This document shows positions 1-8,414 of a stretch of 64,000 bases of DNA, one piece after another; position 1 is the first letter of the stretch, and every line of letters begins with the position of its first letter. The notes below the pieces were generated by a model. That model was not told the origin of the DNA, did not search any database, and saw nothing but the letters and a program-made list of their open reading frames with translations. The stretch covers positions 134,784-198,783 of the forward strand of contig JBCCQN010000001.1 of assembly GCA_039024315.1 (NCBI GenBank), read 5' to 3'. Position numbers and translations under genes: made by a program. The DNA is from JBCAWW01 sp039024315 (GTDB lineage Bacteria > Bacteroidota > Bacteroidia > J057).

Positions 1-414
1 GGTGGCCAAAAGAGAAATACGACGCTCTAATCGATATACCTCTAGGTTGGCTACATTTTCGATGGAGCCCTCAATGTCTTTGAGAGAAGCAGAACCTAGG
101 CGGCTAATCCCTTTGTAGATCATACGAGAGAAGGGATCGTTGACAGATTCACACAAACCTTTCGCAGCTTCAATATTGCCAGCCAGTACGTATTTACGCA
201 CTTGACGCATGAATTCTTCTGAGTCCCCATCAGCTTTTCGGATGTTGAGGTAACGTTCGATGAAAATGAAAATTGCGACCACTAATAAGATCGCCAGTGG
301 GATCATGGCCCAGCCCCCTTCGATAAGGGAATCAAAAATGGATCTCGGACCGGCAGCGGAGGGATCAACGGCTGTCCCATTGGGGTCCAGTACATCTTGA
401 AGAAGGAAAAGCAT
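1..414 (-). CDS. MotA/TolQ/ExbB-family proton channel, N-terminal part
   Basis: The gene runs off the left edge, so only the first 138 codons are visible. Reading from the ATG at 414, a short polar N-terminus is followed by a hydrophobic helix at about residues 34-53 (begins GGWAMIPLAILL). Next come ERYLNIRKA and a soluble helical stretch (MRQVRKYVLAGNIEAAK). That order is typical of TolQ/ExbB proteins, which form the proton-driven motor of Ton/Tol envelope systems in the inner membrane. The family is recognised from layout and this motif only; the later two helices are outside the window, so ExbB and TolQ cannot be told apart. It lies downstream of secDF on the same strand, with a strong terminator between them, so it is probably transcribed separately. 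Confidence 0.82.
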   Translation of the reverse strand, partial: MLFLLQDVLDPNGTAVDPSAAGPRSIFDSLIEGGWAMIPLAILLVVAIFIFIERYLNIRKADGDSEEFMRQVRKYVLAGNIEAAKGLCESVNDPFSRMIYKGISRLGSASLKDIEGSIENVANLEVYRLERRISLLAT

Positions 415-542
415 AGATAGGTTTTTAAGTCTTTTTGTGTGGAATCCTTGAATATTCTACCGTTCAAAAGTAAAGAAAATTTTCACAATGCAAAACGTTG
501 GACATATTCGAGCAAATTCCCCAAGGATGATGTGAAAAAATA

Positions 543-577
543 GGGGGAATAAAGGCTTTAACGACCTTTACTCCCCC
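543..577 (-). terminator. Rho-independent terminator of secDF
   Basis: A 13-bp stem with one A/C mismatch (GGGGGA..TAAAGG against CCTTTA..TCCCCC) and a loop of about 9 nt. On the minus strand it is followed by TATTTTTTC. It lies 26 bases past the secDF stop codon and should end that transcript before the ExbB-like gene. Confidence 0.85.
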
Positions 578-583
578 AATATT

Positions 584-599
584 GCGTTCCTCGAAGAGG
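584..599 (+). repeat. GAA-triloop mini-hairpin, stem CCTC/GAGG
   Basis: GCGTT, then CCTC-GAA-GAGG. Intergenic, between the secDF stop and its terminator. The same 16 bases recur at 46905-46920 inside a gene. One of 14 perfect copies of the dispersed covarying hairpin described in the findings. Confidence 0.85.
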
Positions 600-602
600 A
601 AA

Positions 603-3600
603 TTACTTATCTAATTCTGGCTTCTGACGACGGATCAAATCCAAAGCAATTGGACTGGCTACGAAAATCGAAGAGTAAGTACCTACGATGATACCTAACA
701 TAATACCAAAGATAAATCCTTTGATACTATCCCCACCGAACAAGAATAGAATCAAGGCGGTCAAGAAAGTAGTCAAAGAGGTAATCAAGGTACGGCTGAT
801 GGTCTGGTCAATTGAAACGTTGTAAACGTCGCTGATTTTGACAGACTTCATTTCACCGAGGTTCTCACGGATACGGTCAAATACTACCACGGTATCATTG
901 ATCGAATAACCCACGATGGTCAATAGCGCTGCGATCATTGCTTGGTTGATCTCAACATTGATCGGTAGGTTATCAAACAACTTAAGGATAGAGAAGATAC
1001 CCAATACAATCGCCACATCGTGGAAGATGGCCGCAATCGCACCTAAACTATACTGCCACTTGCGGAAACGCATGAGGATATAGAAGAAGATGATCAAGAG
1101 AGAAAAGACTACCGAGAAGATGGCCGCAGTACGGATATCATTTGCTACGGTAGGACCTACGTCTTGGACTTCGTCTACTCTTACATTCGTTCCACTTAAG
1201 GTGGCTTCTGCTGTACTTACTAATGTATCTTGAACCTTTTTGGTGGCATCACGATCATCTTTGAGATAGTTGGTGGTGATCATCAATTGGTTGTTGTTAC
1301 TTACGGTTTTTACAACAGGCTCATTGTTTTCAAAACTGTTGAGTAAAGCACCACGTAGATCTTCAATTTCAGAATTTTGGAGTGGGTATGGATTTTCTTC
1401 TTGTAGGAAGGAGATTTTGTACATACGACCCCCTTCAAAGTCAACTCCATACTTGAAGCCAATAGTTCCAATAGAAAGTAGTGCTGCCACTACAACCGCG
1501 CCTGAGACCATGTAGAAGGTCTTGCGACGCGCTACCATGTTGATCTTAAGCTTGTCAAATAGACCTGTACTCCAGCTAAAGCCAAAGTTCATAGACTCAC
1601 CGCCACGGTTTGCATAGTAATCAAGGATCAAACGAGTGATGATCAAGGCAGAGATCAAAGAAGTGATGATACCGATCATCAAAGAAACGGCAAAACCACG
1701 AATTGGACCTACACCGAAGGAGTAGAGTACAACACCTGTCAAGAAGGTAGTGATGTTTGCATCCATTACTGAAGAGAATGCATTGGCAAAACCAGCCTTG
1801 ATACTTGCTTTGAGGGTTTTACCCTTAGCCTGTTCCTCACGAATACGCTCGAAGATCAGTACGTTGGCATCTACCGCCATCCCTACTGTCAATACTACCG
1901 CCGCGATACCAGGCAGCGTCAATACAATGGTAAAGGCTGCCGAACAACCTAGGATAAAGACCAAGTTGGCAAGAAGGGCTAGGTCAGCCACGATACCCGC
2001 TTTGGCATAGTATAAAGCCATAAAGATGAGGGTAACGATAAAGGCGGCTAAGAATGAATTCAAACCTCTAGAGATATTTTCTTCTCCTAGGGTAGGACCT
2101 ACCGTTTCTTCACCGGCAATTCTTGGAGGAGCGGGAAGTTTACCTGCTTTCAAAACGTTGGCAAGGTCTTCCGCTTCTTCAATGGTGAAATCACCTTGAA
2201 TCTGAGTGTTACCGTCATTGATCGGACCGTTGACACGCGGTACAGAGTAAGCGAAACCGTCCAGTAGGATGGCTACATATTTACCAACATTGGCAGTAGT
2301 TATTTTGCCCCATTCTTCAGCACCCGCAGTATTCATCGAAAGACTTACTACTGATTGGTTAGCGTTTTGAGGATCGAAATCCTGACGAGCTTGGACGACC
2401 ACATCACCTTCCAAGGCAGGCGTGCCTTCTTCATTGGTGCGGATAGCGTACAGATTGTAATATACTCCTCCATTGTCCGCAATGATAGGCTGGAAGCTCC
2501 AAGAGAACATCATATCCACAGGGATGATATCTTGGATGTCTTCACGCTCGAAATATGCGTTGATCGCTGCCGTATCGCCAACAGCCGCCTGACCAATTAC
2601 AGGGTTAAACTCATCGACACGTTGCTGAGTAGGGATAAGGTTTAGACGTCCCAAGAGTGGATGCTCGCGACGAAATTGAGCAATTTCCTCCTCAGTTGGT
2701 CCGTCTAAAGAGGTGTCGTCTTCATCTTCACCTAGGGCAGAAGAGGTACTTAAGCTGGTATCATCAGCGGTAGTATCATCTGCGATCGCCATGTTATTGG
2801 TATCTCCTTCTGTTAGGGTTTCTTCAGCAGGAGCATCTTCATTTGCAATGGTAGTGTCAGTAGCAGTAGTATCAAGTACCCCTGCTTCACGAGCCAAGTA
2901 TGTATCAATCTCGCCTAGTACTGGATAGGCATCAACCCAAGACTGAGTAGTCCAGAACTCAAGTTTTGCAGTATTGCGAAGAAGCTCACGCACACGGTCA
3001 GGGTCCTTGACACCTGGCAGTTCTAGGAGAATACGACCTGTGCTAGGTTGCTTCTGTAGGTTGGGAGAAACAACGCCAAATTGGTCAATACGCTTACGGA
3101 TAACGTCAAAAGTACGATCGATCGCTGAGTTTGCTTCCTCTTCAAGGATCGTCTGTACTTCTTCGTTAGGAGTGCCAATACTAATCCCCCTTTCTGGGTC
3201 AGCAAAGATGGCACCTAACTTTTTCTCTGGGGCAATTTCCGAAAAGCACTGTACGAAAAGAGGTACATATGCTTGGGCCTGCTCCCCAGAACGTTCAGTC
3301 GCACATTTGATAGCTGCATCGAAGTCTTCGTCCTCAGAGTCGCCAGCCAACTTGCGCATTACGCCTTCAATTCCTACTTCTAGGGTTACGAACATACCGC
3401 CTTGGAGGTCAAGACCTAGCGTGAAGGAACGTTCAGTAGCCGCTTTGTAGGAAGACTGAAAGTCACTGTCATTTAAGAGACTCTGATAATCATCAATAGC
3501 GAGGGAGTCATCAGCTGTTAAAGCTTGTTTATCTTTAATCTTTAGCTGTGCAGCCTGATATGGTTTTAATTTAGCACTGCGTTCTGAGTCTAGGTTAAAT

Positions 3601-3683
3601 TGCCTGAACGTATAAAAGAGGTTATACGAACAGATACCTACGAAGACAATCAACAACGCAATGATGGTGTTTTTATTACGCAT
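603..3683 (-). CDS. secDF: Protein translocase SecDF (fused SecD-SecF)
   Basis: Inner-membrane component of the Sec machinery that uses the proton gradient to pull exported proteins to the periplasmic side. At 1026 residues it is a SecD-SecF fusion, the usual state in Bacteroidota. Visible landmarks: TM1 at about 7-27; the SecD motif GLDLQGG at 90-96; a large periplasmic P1 region; a five-helix SecD membrane block with GMAVDANVLIFERIREE; the SecF motif GVDFEGG near 746; and a second membrane block ending in NDTVVVFDRIRENL and its last helices. Residues about 264-323 form an acidic Asp/Thr/Ser/Glu-rich low-complexity insert inside the periplasmic part. The start ATG at 3683 fits the N-terminal signal-anchor. 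It probably shares a transcript with, or follows, the small gene at 3776-4126. Confidence 0.97.
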   Translation of the reverse strand: MRNKNTIIALLIVFVGICSYNLFYTFRQFNLDSERSAKLKPYQAAQLKIKDKQALTADDSLAIDDYQSLLNDSDFQSSYKAATERSFTLGLDLQGGMFVTLEVGIEGVMRKLAGDSEDEDFDAAIKCATERSGEQAQAYVPLFVQCFSEIAPEKKLGAIFADPERGISIGTPNEEVQTILEEEANSAIDRTFDVIRKRIDQFGVVSPNLQKQPSTGRILLELPGVKDPDRVRELLRNTAKLEFWTTQSWVDAYPVLGEIDTYLAREAGVLDTTATDTTIANEDAPAEETLTEGDTNNMAIADDTTADDTSLSTSSALGEDEDDTSLDGPTEEEIAQFRREHPLLGRLNLIPTQQRVDEFNPVIGQAAVGDTAAINAYFEREDIQDIIPVDMMFSWSFQPIIADNGGVYYNLYAIRTNEEGTPALEGDVVVQARQDFDPQNANQSVVSLSMNTAGAEEWGKITTANVGKYVAILLDGFAYSVPRVNGPINDGNTQIQGDFTIEEAEDLANVLKAGKLPAPPRIAGEETVGPTLGEENISRGLNSFLAAFIVTLIFMALYYAKAGIVADLALLANLVFILGCSAAFTIVLTLPGIAAVVLTVGMAVDANVLIFERIREEQAKGKTLKASIKAGFANAFSSVMDANITTFLTGVVLYSFGVGPIRGFAVSLMIGIITSLISALIITRLILDYYANRGGESMNFGFSWSTGLFDKLKINMVARRKTFYMVSGAVVVAALLSIGTIGFKYGVDFEGGRMYKISFLQEENPYPLQNSEIEDLRGALLNSFENNEPVVKTVSNNNQLMITTNYLKDDRDATKKVQDTLVSTAEATLSGTNVRVDEVQDVGPTVANDIRTAAIFSVVFSLLIIFFYILMRFRKWQYSLGAIAAIFHDVAIVLGIFSILKLFDNLPINVEINQAMIAALLTIVGYSINDTVVVFDRIRENLGEMKSVKISDVYNVSIDQTISRTLITSLTTFLTALILFLFGGDSIKGFIFGIMLGIIVGTYSSIFVASPIALDLIRRQKPELDK

Positions 3684-3775
3684 TATTGCTTAAAATCAAT
3701 TGAAAATAAATAATAGTATGTTGCTACATCTGGAAAGATGCAGGCTTGGTGGTATGAATGAAAGGCAAAAAGGAT

Positions 3776-4126
3776 TTAAGGTGCACGAATGGGGATGCAC
3801 CGATAGGCAAAGTATCTATAGGGAGAAATGACTACCTGGCTACTTTGATATCCAGTCGTTAGGCGAAGCCTAAAGCTAAGAAGAGAGGCAAATCCCAAAA
3901 AGAAACCTAAAAAAGGAATCGCGGTGCGCACGATAGAGCGTCCTACGCTAGCAAAATAATTGGGGATCGTTGTGCTGAGAGCCTGTGAGTTACGAGACTC
4001 TACTTCTTCGATAACTTTGAAGTAATGAAAGTAAAAGCTACGCTTATTGATCTTCCATAAGCTAAGCATAGAAGCCGAAGCAACTAGCAACAAAAGGATG
4101 TGATATGGGCGTAAACTGGCCTTCAT
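3776..4126 (-). CDS. Small two-helix membrane protein, function unknown
   Basis: A 116-residue reading frame from the ATG at 4126; an upstream TTG at 4138 is less likely because it lies in the promoter element. It shows a hydrophobic helix at about residues 7-23 (ILLLLVASASML), a polar middle, and a second hydrophobic segment (IPFLGFFLGFASLL) at about 70-85, followed by an Arg/Tyr-rich tail. I recognise no family. It is supported by a consensus promoter ending 9 bases before the ATG and by its position just upstream of secDF on the same strand (92-base gap). It could be a secDF-linked envelope protein, but that rests only on position. Confidence 0.6.
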   Translation of the reverse strand: MKASLRPYHILLLLVASASMLSLWKINKRSFYFHYFKVIEEVESRNSQALSTTIPNYFASVGRSIVRTAIPFLGFFLGFASLLSFRLRLTTGYQSSQVVISPYRYFAYRCIPIRAP

Positions 4127-4135
4127 AAGATGGCG

Positions 4136-4143
4136 CAAATATA
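4136..4143 (-). promoter_or_regulatory. Bacteroidota -7 element TATATTTG
   Basis: A perfect TAnnTTTG match on the minus strand, with a TTTTGG-like -33 element about 20 bases upstream. The expected transcript start is only a few bases before the ATG at 4126, so the mRNA would be nearly leaderless. Confidence 0.7.
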
Positions 4144-4207
4144 ATCAATGCTACGCCTTTGCCCAAAAGCCGCTTGCTATTTTTCTAATCAGAGGGGGAT
4201 AAAGTAC

Positions 4208-4215
4208 TATATTTG
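4208..4215 (+). promoter_or_regulatory. Bacteroidota -7 element TATATTTG for the K+ channel
   Basis: A perfect TAnnTTTG match 17 bases before the ATG at 4233. The upstream -33 region is T-rich but less clear. Confidence 0.65.
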
Positions 4216-4232
4216 TATCTCAAAGCAACTAT

Positions 4233-5060
4233 ATGTCAAGGGCAAAGGAAATTCGGGATCGGGTTCATGAGATCATATTTGAGGCAGATACCCCTGCAGG
4301 CAAAGCTTTCGACGTAGGTCTCCTCATTGCAATTGTAAGCAGTGTAATGGTGGTGATGTTGGAAAGCGTCAAGGAAATTAGGGAACAATTTGCCTCCGAG
4401 CTGCAGTGGGCGGAATGGATTTTTACGGCTCTTTTTACGGTGGAGTATCTACTGCGGATTTACAGCGTACAAAAGCCTCATAAGTATATTTTTTCTTTTT
4501 ATGGCATTGTGGACCTTTTGGCGATTTTGCCTTCCTTCCTACAGCCCTTTGTCGCTGGCAGTCGCTATTTGGTGACCATCCGTACCCTAAGACTCCTACG
4601 GATATTCAGGGTATTGAAATTGGCAAATTATGTCGTGCAAGGGCAGGTCATATCAAGAGCCCTGAGAGCCAGTCGAGCCAAGATTACGGTCTTTCTTATA
4701 GCCGTGATGACCTTAGTTGTCATTGTGGGTTCTATCATGTATGTGATTGAAGGCGGAGAGGAAAGTCAAGGAGGTTTTACAAGTATACCTCGTAGTATTT
4801 ACTGGGCGATAGTGACGGTGACTACGGTAGGCTACGGAGATATCGCTCCCGTTTCGGATTTAGGACAAGCTTTATCAGCGGTTTTGATGATAATGGGCTA
4901 TGGCATTATTGCCGTTCCCACTGGGATAGTATCGGTTGAGTTGACGCAAGCCCAAAAAGAGCTGGAGGCGGGATTAAATACTATTTCCTGCCCAGTGTGT
5001 AGCCGTGAGGGACACGACAATGATGCTACCTTTTGTAAATATTGTGGGGGTGAGCTCTAA
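4233..5060 (+). CDS. Voltage-gated-type potassium channel with C-terminal zinc ribbon
   Basis: A 275-residue six-helix ion channel of the inner membrane. S1-S3 lie in the first 110 residues. S4 is clear, with Arg at 117, 120, 123 and 126, each three residues apart (IRTLRLLRIFRVLKL). The pore loop carries TTVGYGD at about 197-203, the K+ selectivity filter, followed by S6 with GYGIIAVPTGIV. After S6 there is no RCK or cyclic-nucleotide domain. Instead the chain ends with a short helix and a four-cysteine zinc-ribbon-like tail (CPVC at 253-256 and CKYC at 268-271). The ATG is supported by the promoter just upstream. It converges with the kinase homologue at 5069 with only 8 bases between stops. 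K+ selectivity is inferred from the filter; the gating signal is unknown. Confidence 0.93.
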   Translation: MSRAKEIRDRVHEIIFEADTPAGKAFDVGLLIAIVSSVMVVMLESVKEIREQFASELQWAEWIFTALFTVEYLLRIYSVQKPHKYIFSFYGIVDLLAILPSFLQPFVAGSRYLVTIRTLRLLRIFRVLKLANYVVQGQVISRALRASRAKITVFLIAVMTLVVIVGSIMYVIEGGEESQGGFTSIPRSIYWAIVTVTTVGYGDIAPVSDLGQALSAVLMIMGYGIIAVPTGIVSVELTQAQKELEAGLNTISCPVCSREGHDNDATFCKYCGGEL

Positions 5061-5068
5061 GTAGGCAC

Positions 5069-6760
5069 TTAGGAAATCGAAATAATTTCTTCCTGTTCTT
5101 GTTCTATTGGCAGACTAAAGTGAAAGGTGGTGCCTTGGCCTACATTGGACTTGAACCATAGCTTACCTTTGTGGTTTTGAATGATCTTATTGCAAATACT
5201 TAAACTAAAACCAAAACTGTCTCCCTCAATCTGTGGCGTATCACCTTCCTGAAAGATGCGGAAGATGTTTTCATAATCCTCCCGACTAATACCCGTACCA
5301 TTGTCTTGGACAGAGAAGATATATTCATCCTTTTCTTCGTGTACCGTAAAACTAAAGCGAATGATGGGATCAATTTCGCTTCTTCTGGAGATGGCATTTT
5401 CGATGAAGTTTCTAAAAAGGCGTAAGATCTGGATGCGATCTACTTCCACTACTGGTAATTCATCATAAATAATGGTGGCTTTATTAGCTAAAATCAAAGG
5501 CTCCAGGCTTGTCTTGACCTCATCCATAGCCTCTCTCAAGTCAACCTTGGAGAACTTCATTTGGTGAGTATCGGTGATCGAATAAAGCAAAACCGACTGC
5601 ATAATGTCATAGACATTACCGATGCCGATTTCCATCTCTTCCATATATTGGGCCGCTAGTGGGTCGTAAGACTCCTTGAGGCTAAACAAAATCTGAATCC
5701 CCTTATTGATCACTTCGAGTGGAGAGCGTAAATCATAAGCGATTGATCGTGCAAATCTTTCTAGCTCTAGGCGTTTGGCTTCATTGTCTCGGACCCGCTG
5801 CTCCATAGCCTTAAGATCCTCCTCTAAATGCTGCAGTTGCTCAATATGGTCATTGATGTTGATCAATAAGATATTAAAGCCATCTAACTTGGCTGTATCT
5901 TTTTGATAGCGAGGTGATACTGAGACTTGCACGGGTATTTTGTGGCCATCAGCGTGTAGGAGATGAAGAAAATATCGAGAAGTATGGCCTGGAGTGGGCT
6001 CTAATAGTCTTTTCGCTTGACCCGCTCTTGATTCTGCAGGGATTACCTCAGTCAACACAAAGCGACCGATAAACTCTCTGTGGTCCCGACCAATCATTTC
6101 TCCCAACTTTGGATTGACGTAGGTCATGATGAAATTACTGTCCGTCTGAATTAATCCTTCATTGAGTAATTCCTTGAAATTATGGGTGTCGTGATTCTGA
6201 CGTAAGAGTTTTTGCAGACTAACGATACGGCTATTGGCGATGAGAAAAACCAATAAGTTAGCCCCAATAAATCGATACAGGTAATAAGTGGCTTCTGGAT
6301 TGGCTTCTGGCGTTACCAGAATGGTAAAAACCAAGCAGACAATCAGACTAATTTGGTAAACGATTAAGTAACTTTGCTTAGTAAAGTACCAAGGAGTAAT
6401 CAGTGCAAAATACAAGAATGCTGCTTCCAAAAACTCATCAAAGGCCAATAAATGGAGATGGACACAAAATCCGCCTACCATCACCCCAAAAAAGCTAATG
6501 ATAAGGCCCTCATAATTTTCTTTTACCCACTCACTGACAAAGCTACCGATAATCGTGAGGGTGCCCAGAATAATAATGCTGAGTGTAATATACTGGCTGA
6601 TCGCAGGGGCAATATTCCAGAAGGTAGGATTACTGATTACCCCTGAGCCAGCGCTGATTACTGCTGCGCCTAATAAAATACGGCCCGTATTTAATGACAG
6701 ATTAGATTCTAATAATTGGGATGTTTGCAAATCTTGTGGCATGCAGGCTGGCAAATACAT
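5069..6760 (-). CDS. Membrane PAS histidine-kinase homologue lacking the phospho-acceptor His
   Basis: A 563-residue sensor protein. Residues about 20-185 hold several hydrophobic helices; a PAS/PAC domain follows (about 195-310; NPKLGEMIGRDHREFIGR, HADGHKIPVQVSV); then a coiled linker and a HisKA-like helix pair. The H-box reads FARSIAYDLRSPLEVI, with Tyr342 (codon TAT at 5737-5735) where the phosphorylated His should be. The ATPase domain looks intact: N-box RNFIENAI, G1 DNGTGIS and a slightly altered G2 GDSFGFSLSI. No receiver domain is attached and no response regulator is adjacent. It may act as a pseudokinase or ATP-dependent signalling partner. An alternative ATG at 6742 would shorten it by six residues. 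It is divergent from guaA. Confidence 0.88.
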   Translation of the reverse strand: MYLPACMPQDLQTSQLLESNLSLNTGRILLGAAVISAGSGVISNPTFWNIAPAISQYITLSIIILGTLTIIGSFVSEWVKENYEGLIISFFGVMVGGFCVHLHLLAFDEFLEAAFLYFALITPWYFTKQSYLIVYQISLIVCLVFTILVTPEANPEATYYLYRFIGANLLVFLIANSRIVSLQKLLRQNHDTHNFKELLNEGLIQTDSNFIMTYVNPKLGEMIGRDHREFIGRFVLTEVIPAESRAGQAKRLLEPTPGHTSRYFLHLLHADGHKIPVQVSVSPRYQKDTAKLDGFNILLININDHIEQLQHLEEDLKAMEQRVRDNEAKRLELERFARSIAYDLRSPLEVINKGIQILFSLKESYDPLAAQYMEEMEIGIGNVYDIMQSVLLYSITDTHQMKFSKVDLREAMDEVKTSLEPLILANKATIIYDELPVVEVDRIQILRLFRNFIENAISRRSEIDPIIRFSFTVHEEKDEYIFSVQDNGTGISREDYENIFRIFQEGDTPQIEGDSFGFSLSICNKIIQNHKGKLWFKSNVGQGTTFHFSLPIEQEQEEIISIS

Positions 6761-6844
6761 TGCTTCTTAACAAAAGCAATATACAAAAAGAGTACCTAAA
6801 GAGATAATCCGCCTCTTTTCTTGCAAAATCCGTATTGACTTAAG

Positions 6845-6876
6845 TTTGGCGACCTGCTTTGAATGTGATAATTTTG
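6845..6876 (+). promoter_or_regulatory. guaA promoter, TTTG-N20-TAATTTTG
   Basis: The -33 TTTG (6845-6848) and the -7 TAATTTTG (6869-6876) are 20 bases apart. The ATG at 6880 is only 3 bases after the -7 element, so initiation would be at or near the start codon (leaderless or almost so). Confidence 0.75.
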
Positions 6877-6879
6877 ACC

Positions 6880-8412
6880 ATGAATCACAAAGTCCTCATT
6901 ATTGATTTTGGCTCCCAATACACACAATTGATTGCTAGGCGTGTGCGAGAGCAAAATGTTTATTGCGAAATTCACCCCTATCATACTCCTTTGAGTAGTG
7001 TTGTCGACGATACTGTCAAAGGGGTCATTCTTTCTGGTAGTCCCTGTTCGGTCAATCAAGCAGGTGCGCCAGATATAGACTTAGCAGATGTGTTAGGGGT
7101 AATTCCAGTATTGGCGGTCTGTTATGGCGCCCAATTGATTGCCAAAAAATTTCAGGGCTCTGTGCAAACCTCGGCCAAACGCGAATATGGACGAGCCAGA
7201 CTACAGGCTGTCAAGGAAAACGTTCTCCTGCAAGGGATATCACTAGAATCTCAAGTATGGATGAGCCATGCTGATACCATCATGAGCTTACCGACAGACT
7301 ACGAATTGATCGGCAGTACCGAGTCGGTAGCAGTCGCTGCCTACCAACATAAGGAGCAAGCGATCTATGGCCTACAGTTTCACCCAGAGGTAACTCATTC
7401 TTTAGAAGGAGCCCAAATCCTCAAAAATTTCTTGATCGATGTTTGCCACATCGCGCCCGATTGGACTCCGGCTGCTTTTATCGATGAGACAGTTGCCAAC
7501 CTTAAGGCCGAATTGGGCAATGAACGAGTAATTTGCGGGCTATCTGGAGGCGTTGATTCAACCGTAGCCGCTAGCTTAATTCACCGCGCTATCGGAGAAA
7601 ATCTTTATTGTATATTCGTAGATAATGGCCTGCTCCGGAAAGCAGAGTTTTCACAAGTCCTCGAGCAATATAAAGTTTTAGGACTCAATGTAATTGGGGT
7701 CGATGCTTCTGATCGCTTTTTGAATGAACTCGCAGGCATCAGTGATCCAGAGCAGAAACGCAAGATTATTGGTCGAGTCTTTATTGAGGTATTTCAGGAA
7801 GAAGCCAATAAACTAGACGGAATTTCGTATTTGGCTCAGGGTACTATCTATCCTGATGTGATCGAAAGTGTCTCTGTAAAAGGCCCCTCTGCTACCATCA
7901 AATCCCACCACAATGTAGGAGGGTTGCCTGAAAAAATGAATATGAAAGTGGTTGAGCCATTGCGCAATCTTTTTAAAGATGAGGTACGAAAAGTTGGACG
8001 AGACCTTGGACTGGAAGAACAGTTTATCGGACGACACCCTTTTCCTGGGCCTGGGCTCGCCATTCGTATCATTGGTCAAATCACCAGACCCGGCATCAAG
8101 TTACTTCAGGAGGTTGATGCCGTCTTTATAAATGGCTTGAGAGAATACAATTTGTACAATGAGGTTTGGCAGGCTTTTGCTGTGCTCTTGCCCATCGCCT
8201 CGGTTGGCGTCATGGGAGATGAGCGAACTTATGAGCAAGTAGTAGCTTTACGGGCCGTAGGAAGTCGAGATGGGATGACCGCTGATTGGTCGAGATTACC
8301 TTATGATTTCCTCGCTGAGATGTCTAATCGGATCATCAATCAGGTTAAAGGCGTCAATCGGGTGGTTTATGACATTAGCTCTAAACCTCCGGCAACAATT
8401 GAATGGGAATAA
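6880..8412 (+). CDS. guaA: GMP synthase (glutamine-hydrolysing)
   Basis: Converts XMP to GMP using ATP and glutamine, the last step of de novo guanine nucleotide synthesis, in the cytoplasm. From the ATG at 6880 it has 510 residues, normal for the family; the in-frame TTG at 6859 lies inside the promoter and is rejected. The class I glutamine amidotransferase domain has the nucleophile in AVCYGAQ (Cys81) and the His168/Glu170 pair in FHPEV. The ATP-pyrophosphatase domain has the P-loop SGGVDST from about residue 222. The dimerisation domain has HPFPGPGLAIRI and ends in IEWE. Two periplasmic-binding-fold genes follow, the first only 2 bases after the stop, so it probably heads an operon. Confidence 0.98.
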   Translation: MNHKVLIIDFGSQYTQLIARRVREQNVYCEIHPYHTPLSSVVDDTVKGVILSGSPCSVNQAGAPDIDLADVLGVIPVLAVCYGAQLIAKKFQGSVQTSAKREYGRARLQAVKENVLLQGISLESQVWMSHADTIMSLPTDYELIGSTESVAVAAYQHKEQAIYGLQFHPEVTHSLEGAQILKNFLIDVCHIAPDWTPAAFIDETVANLKAELGNERVICGLSGGVDSTVAASLIHRAIGENLYCIFVDNGLLRKAEFSQVLEQYKVLGLNVIGVDASDRFLNELAGISDPEQKRKIIGRVFIEVFQEEANKLDGISYLAQGTIYPDVIESVSVKGPSATIKSHHNVGGLPEKMNMKVVEPLRNLFKDEVRKVGRDLGLEEQFIGRHPFPGPGLAIRIIGQITRPGIKLLQEVDAVFINGLREYNLYNEVWQAFAVLLPIASVGVMGDERTYEQVVALRAVGSRDGMTADWSRLPYDFLAEMSNRIINQVKGVNRVVYDISSKPPATIEWE

Positions 8413-8414
8413 AT

